This document shows, piece after piece, positions 60,059 to 64,000 of a DNA stretch of 64,000 nt. Below the pieces are notes generated by a model that saw only the letters and a list, made by a program, of their open reading frames with translations, was not told the DNA's origin and searched no databases. The position numbers were made by a program, and so were the translations under genes. Position 1 is the stretch's first letter, and each line of letters begins with the position of its first letter. The DNA comes from an uncultured Bacilli bacterium (GTDB lineage: Bacteria; Bacillota_I; Bacilli_A; RF39; UBA660): positions 62,001 through 126,000 of the forward strand of contig CAKOWI010000001.1 in NCBI GenBank assembly GCA_934122275.1, written 5' to 3'.

Positions 60059-62224
60059 TCAAACTGGTATATTAATTGGACATACACCAGTTTGTTTTGT
60101 TCTTTGGTTTATTCTATCAACAATCGTTCCTTCATCGGTATGTACATGAACATCAATTTCACTAGATTGATTGTCAAATTGGCTCATAGCCTGTGACATT
60201 CCATTTATAATGAATTCTTGTAATATTGAACAATCTGGATTAATATTTTTTATTGATTCTGGAATGTCATAATTTAAATTCAGTTTATATTTTGCATCCG
60301 CAAATGTTTTTTGTGTTTCTTCAATTAAAGTTTCAGCTGTTCGTTTTAGTTTAGGGATTTCATCTTCCATTCCTGTTAATATACCATCTGTTGTATAATT
60401 ACCTACTTTTGCATCTATTACAAGTCTAGATGGCGAATGTATTCCCAAAGCATCTTTTATACCGGATACAAAGGATTTACCCCAATTTTTTAATTTTCTT
60501 CCAAAACCAAACATACCATCAATTATTCCATCTAATATATTGATGCCTAAGTGTTTCCAATCAATTTGTTTTATAGCATCTTTTGTTTTATTCCATAAAT
60601 TGACACCAAAATTAGCAAGTGCTGTTCCTATATTCAATATTCCATTTACTATTCCAATCAACACTTTTTTACCTAATTCTAACCAATTAGTTTTCGTAAT
60701 AGTTTTCCACATAGTTCCTACGGCTTGGCCAGCATAATAGAAAAATTTGTTTGGAAGTTCTTTCAACCAAGTAACGATTTCAGTCATTTTATTTATTGCT
60801 TTAGGAACAAAATCAATTATTGAGTTTATTATATTTTTTACTGCAGTTGCAAAAATTTCATTAACTTTTGAGAACCAAGTTTTCCAATTTTCGAATAAGT
60901 TTATAGCCATCTTTCCCATATCTTCAAAGGCTTTATTAAAATCGCCATGTATTAAATCAGAAATTATTTTACAAGTTCCACTTATAGTGTCAAAAATATT
61001 AGAAAATACAAATACAATAGTTTCATATATTGTTTTGACTACAGCTACAACTTTTTCTTTCATAATATTCCATATAGGTTTAGTGATGCCCCATATTTCA
61101 GATACTGTAGATGTTATGACCCCAAATAAATCCTTAAATAATCTGGACACAGATGATACCATATCGTTAACTTTATTTTTGAAAGTATCGTTTGTATTGT
61201 ACGCATGTATTAAAGAACCAGTCAAAGCGACAACCCCTGCTATTATTAGTCCTAATGCGCCCGTTGAAATTCCTAAAGTTGAAGTCAATCCACTAAAACC
61301 ACTAGACAGTAACCCAAGTTTGGATGTTACGGATGTAAATACAGTTGATAATGTGCTGAATAATTTAGATATTCCAGTTAATTTTGCAAACTTACTTAAA
61401 ATTCTAAATAAATTGACAAAACCTAATGCAATACCTAAAGAGGCCCATAATTTTCCTTGAGTATTCAACCCTTTCCACCATTTAATGATGTTAGATAGTG
61501 TTTTATCAATTCCCCCATACTTCCACGAAACTTCGCCAGTTAATGGGTCTATTTCTTTTGTAAAACCTAACCATTCCATTATTTTGTCTCTTATCTGAGT
61601 GGCTTTCATCTTAACTTTATCCATACCATTATCGTAACCTTTAATGGCATCTAACAATCTCTGATCTATTCCACCAGATGTGCCTCCTGAGCCACTTGAA
61701 CCACTTCCACTATTTTTGTTTTCGTCAATGTTATGTATCTCATCAAATCCCAAAACTTGTCTCTTTAATTCTTTGACTTTTTTACCTGCTTTGTCAGCAC
61801 TACTACCCACTCCACCTAATGAATCAGTGTATTTATCTACTGATGCAATTCCAGTATTATAATCTTTTAATTTAATACCAAACATAGATGCTATTGCTTT
61901 TGTCACTTCTTTTATTACCATTAATATTGCATTGGCATACGGTAATATTTGAGCAAATGCACCAATAAACAGACTTGATAACGCAACCTTAGTTTCGGTT
62001 AACTGCTGTCTGAATATTTTCATTTGGTTACTTGGTGATTCCAAATTGTTTGCAAAGTCACCCATCGCTATGTTTGCTTGTTTTAATGTCGCTATATATC
62101 TAAGGATTTCTTTTTCAGCCTGAGATAATTCTTTTACTTTTTTATCTATACCCAGTGAATCAAGTATAGGTTGCATTGATGTTTGAGTAACATCAATCCC
62201 ATATGATCTTAAAGGCTTTGTTTG
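60059..62224 (-). CDS. Tape measure protein, exon 2
   Basis: 721 codons from CAA at 62224 to the stop. The start QTKPLRSYGIDVTQTSMQPI and onward follows, in intact tape measure proteins, directly after the residues that end exon 1 (AEALRAGVYAG). LSQAEKEILRYIATLKQANI, then MGDFANNLESPSNQMKIFRQ, is the conserved tape measure core. Membrane-like helices lie around ALGFVNLF and LGLIIAGVVALTGSL, and SFVSGIKDALGIHSPSRLVI near the end is the usual C-terminal motif. Spliced to exon 1, the protein has about 926-929 aa. It sets tail length and helps DNA enter the cell. Confidence 0.88.
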   Translation of the reverse strand, partial: QTKPLRSYGIDVTQTSMQPILDSLGIDKKVKELSQAEKEILRYIATLKQANIAMGDFANNLESPSNQMKIFRQQLTETKVALSSLFIGAFAQILPYANAILMVIKEVTKAIASMFGIKLKDYNTGIASVDKYTDSLGGVGSSADKAGKKVKELKRQVLGFDEIHNIDENKNSGSGSSGSGGTSGGIDQRLLDAIKGYDNGMDKVKMKATQIRDKIMEWLGFTKEIDPLTGEVSWKYGGIDKTLSNIIKWWKGLNTQGKLWASLGIALGFVNLFRILSKFAKLTGISKLFSTLSTVFTSVTSKLGLLSSGFSGLTSTLGISTGALGLIIAGVVALTGSLIHAYNTNDTFKNKVNDMVSSVSRLFKDLFGVITSTVSEIWGITKPIWNIMKEKVVAVVKTIYETIVFVFSNIFDTISGTCKIISDLIHGDFNKAFEDMGKMAINLFENWKTWFSKVNEIFATAVKNIINSIIDFVPKAINKMTEIVTWLKELPNKFFYYAGQAVGTMWKTITKTNWLELGKKVLIGIVNGILNIGTALANFGVNLWNKTKDAIKQIDWKHLGINILDGIIDGMFGFGRKLKNWGKSFVSGIKDALGIHSPSRLVIDAKVGNYTTDGILTGMEDEIPKLKRTAETLIEETQKTFADAKYKLNLNYDIPESIKNINPDCSILQEFIINGMSQAMSQFDNQSSEIDVHVHTDEGTIVDRINQRTKQTGVCPINIPV
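60060..60098 (+). terminator. Terminator of the lipoprotein moron
   Basis: CAAACTGG and CCAGTTTG (60060-60067, 60087-60094) with TTTTG after the stem, within the last codons of the opposing tape measure gene. On the other strand it may also end late transcripts. Confidence 0.6.
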
Positions 62225-63061
62225 CATTACATTCATATAAGTTCGCTACTCTTATACCGTTCTCCTACGAACTGCTATATATTTCCATATAGATTAGACT
62301 ATATCTTCATCTTTTCAGATGTTCCCCACTTCCACTCGCTTGAGTGTACTCCGACGCCTCGGATAGTCGTTAGCGGTTTCTTAACAATATTTCCAAATAT
62401 AATTTTTATGTTGTTTCTTTTCACCACGGCATACTTCTGAAATATGTCCTTGCGAAAAACCGGTTTGTCTTTTCGCTTCATTTGCTGATGGGTATATTTT
62501 AATTAATTTCATATCCATATCATATTGAGCCACTTTTTTTGAACAACCATCATTTTTCATAATTCTTAATTTGTTTTTTAATGCGTGATTATTCTGTTCC
62601 TTTACAGTTGCCCATTCAAGATTAGAAATACAATTATTTTGTTTGTTTCCGTCTATGTGATTTACTGTTGGTTTGTTTTCCAAATTTGGAATAAACTCAA
62701 TAGCAACTAGTCTGTGAACTCTTCTATATATTCTTCTATTGTTTTCACATAAGCAAACTCTAAAATAATTATCCTTATCTTTAAAATTTTTTAAATTTCT
62801 ATATCCATTCGCTAATTTTTTCCTTACATTTCCCAAGTTTGATATTTCGTAAGTTTTCGTTTCTGATATAGTTTTCCATGTTTCTTTCATAAGTTATCAC
62901 CAACTTATGTGTATCACATTATCCACTACACTTTCACTACAGTCTACATATATTGTTAAGATTTCCGACGGGATTGCCTTCAACTTTACTTGGTAAGGTG
63001 TTCCCCGTTTTCAAGGAATTGTTTTTGTATATTATTTCTAATACACCGAGCCATTTTATTA
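62225..63061 (-). ncRNA. Group I self-splicing intron in the tape measure gene
   Basis: 837 bases. Conserved core elements on the minus strand: P (TTGAAAACGGGGAAC, 63014-63000) and Q (GGCAATCCCGTCGG, 62978-62965) pair as P4 through CGGGG/CCCG; R (CTAACGACTATCCGAGG, 62373-62357) and S (GAAGATATAGTCTAATC, 62308-62292) form P7. The 5' exon ends in T (GCGGGT) and the intron ends in G, as the splicing chemistry needs. The exon end TACGCGGGT can pair with GCTCGGTGTA just inside the intron as P1. Joining GCG GGT to CAA ACA keeps the frame and yields AGQT, as expected in tape measure proteins. It encodes the HNH protein. Confidence 0.88.
62381..62890 (-). CDS. HNH homing endonuclease encoded in the intron
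   Basis: 169 aa. A NUMOD4 domain (TWKTISETKTYEISNLGNVR) is followed by the HNH core VHRLVAIEFIPNLENKPTVN with HIDGNKQNNCISNLEWAT, and a NUMOD1-like DNA-binding helix (IYPSANEAKRQTGFSQGHIS). This is the standard build of intron-encoded endonucleases that copy their intron into intronless alleles. The frame lies in the loop between Q and R of the intron core, ending eight bases from R, so it does not break the ribozyme. All catalytic residues appear present, so mobility may persist. Confidence 0.9.
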   Translation of the reverse strand: MKETWKTISETKTYEISNLGNVRKKLANGYRNLKNFKDKDNYFRVCLCENNRRIYRRVHRLVAIEFIPNLENKPTVNHIDGNKQNNCISNLEWATVKEQNNHALKNKLRIMKNDGCSKKVAQYDMDMKLIKIYPSANEAKRQTGFSQGHISEVCRGEKKQHKNYIWKYC

Positions 63062-63676
63062 ACCCGCGTATACGCCAGCCCTTAATGCTTCCGCGACCTT
63101 ATCTTCGCTTTTGTTATATAATGACGCCAAATCATAAGTTAATTTAGTCATTGTTTCAGACATTATTGCAGAATATTTATCTTTTATACCAACAGTCTCA
63201 CCCATTGATTGAAATATACCTTGCATATATAATGTCTCTGTTTTATTAGTTCCAAATTTTTCATTTAGTTTATATTGAAACTGTGTTGCTGATTTGCCTA
63301 ATTCTGAAAATGTTTGTTTTCCATTTTTTTCAATATTGTCAAATACAACATTAAACAAGTTCAATTGTTCAGTATAATCAACTGCTTCATTCATCCAACC
63401 AAGTAATGATTGTGTTAGTCTTTTAACACCAGTAAAAGTAAATACCGACTTTAATGCACTTCCAAGTTTATCCGTACTAGATGTTGTCTTGTCAATCGTA
63501 TTTTTTAGCTGATTAACATTTGAGTTAGCATTATTAACAGAACCAGTTTTCAATTTACTGTCAATGCTAGAAACAGTTCGTTCCAAATTAGTTAACTTTG
63601 ATACTAGTTTATCAACATTTGATAACGCTTCTTGGGCTTTTGATTGAATTTGGAGTTCTAATGTTTGTTCATTCAT
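63062..63676 (-). CDS. Tape measure protein, exon 1
   Basis: 205 codons from ATG 63676 to the splice site. AGGTAGGTG lies six bases before the ATG; a GTG at 63685 in the same frame is a less likely start. The N-terminus is coiled coil (LELQIQSKAQEALSNVDKLV, SKLTNLERTVSSIDSKL), then the tape measure segment SVFTFTGVKRLTQSLLGWMN and MTKLTYDLASLYNKSEDKVA. Without splicing, translation stops one codon past the exon (GGT TAA). The ATG overlaps the end of the upstream chaperone gene. Confidence 0.88.
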
Positions 63677-64000
63677 TCTTTTCACCTACCTTTTTGGTCG
63701 TTCCCTTTTCGGTAGTGCTATTTTTAAATTTATTTTGTATTTCAGTTATTCGCCCTTTTAACTTAGCCACTAATATATCACTTTCATTTTTTATTTCTTT
63801 TTTAGTATCAAAGCCATATGGTTTTTTAGAGTATTCAACATTTGCCTTACAAAAAGTTTTGCTAAGTGCCACTATAAGTGCTTCAAGATTATACGCACCT
63901 TGTAAGTGGGCTCTCGAGTTAAATATCTCTTGTTCTTCTTTTTGTCTTGAATAATAAGAAAAACGGTATGCCCAGAATAGGTCTGGGTTATCTTCCCAAA
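63669..64000 (-). CDS. Tail assembly chaperone-like protein, partial
   Basis: The frame is open from the right window edge to 63669, so the N-terminus is missing. It reads WEDNPDLFWAYRFSYYSRQK, then EIFNSRAHLQGAYNLEALIV and SKTFCKANVEYSKKPYGFDT, with a Lys-rich end. Proteins of this type (gpG/GT-like chaperones) lie directly before the tape measure gene in siphoviruses. Many are made by frameshift from a preceding frame, which cannot be seen here. Confidence 0.65.
   Translation of the reverse strand, partial: WEDNPDLFWAYRFSYYSRQKEEQEIFNSRAHLQGAYNLEALIVALSKTFCKANVEYSKKPYGFDTKKEIKNESDILVAKLKGRITEIQNKFKNSTTEKGTTKKVGEKNE

Noticed and set aside
60747..61460. 237-aa open frame on the plus strand
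   Set aside because: Antisense to tape measure exon 2, with no start signal and hydrophobic low-complexity content. Shadow.
62299..62481. 60-aa minus-strand frame within the intron
   Set aside because: It overlaps the HNH gene end and the intron core elements R and S, and has no start signal.

Overview
The window comes from a very AT-rich, low-GC Gram-positive genome with standard stop codons. Several genes point to a spore-forming Bacillota: a CotJC-type manganese catalase, a CotJB protein and a CotY/CotZ-like coat protein. The compact style (short archaeal-type ProRS, very short RimP, many intrinsic terminators that overlap stop codons) suggests an uncultured gut Bacilli lineage of the RF39/Erysipelotrichales kind. 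The lineage is an inference; sporulation and low GC are visible.

Region 1 (1-19.3 kb) is core genome. It holds a lipoprotein fragment, inorganic pyrophosphatase, a membrane-anchored dockerin-repeat protein with a decayed paralogue, a DHH phosphoesterase, Tex, tRNA-Lys and tRNA-Val, a PD-(D/E)XK-like protein and ProRS. It also holds a compact NAD block (pncA, pncB, Nudix, nadE, nadD, ADP-ribosylglycohydrolase, pncC, nrtR) with palindromic operator-like sites, one lying on a near-consensus promoter. CotJ genes and a CNNM/CBS protein follow.

Region 2 (19.4-27.1 kb) is an accessory island that ends at tRNA-Gly(TCC). It starts with a retron: a strong promoter, an upstream RNA with a1/a2 inverted repeats and an msd-like hairpin, and a retron-type reverse transcriptase. 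Two cassettes of the same build but different cargo follow. Each has a leftward small RNA with a TTGAAA-17-TATAAT promoter, a divergent promoter for a rightward cargo operon, and a conserved module of about 200 bp after the last cargo gene. Cargo 1 is a 5'-nucleotidase/nucleoside-hydrolase fusion, a 2H phosphoesterase and an HD hydrolase. Cargo 2 is a DUF4393 (Abi-alpha) protein and a calcineurin-like phosphoesterase. The two small RNAs share sequence and covarying stems. I consider this cassette family the best candidate for an undescribed system, probably antiviral.

Region 3 (27.2-48.35 kb) is core genome again: two FtsW/RodA proteins, a two-component system, pnp-rpsO, truB, a GNAT/kinase/membrane fusion, rbfA, glyA, the rimP-nusA-rnpM-infB operon, a CPBP protease, a metallophosphoesterase, an orphan histidine kinase, a PTS EIIB-like protein without its cysteine and a coat protein.

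Region 4 (48.6-64 kb) is the late part of a siphovirus-type prophage, read leftwards: tail chaperone, tape measure, tail tip, fibres with two SGNH hydrolases, holin-like proteins and an M23 endolysin. Its left boundary carries a 3' tRNA remnant; the right end lies outside the window. The tape measure gene is split by a group I intron that encodes an HNH homing endonuclease, and exact splice sites restoring the frame can be proposed. A lipoprotein moron with its own promoter sits against the flow just after the tape measure gene and could be a superinfection-exclusion factor.
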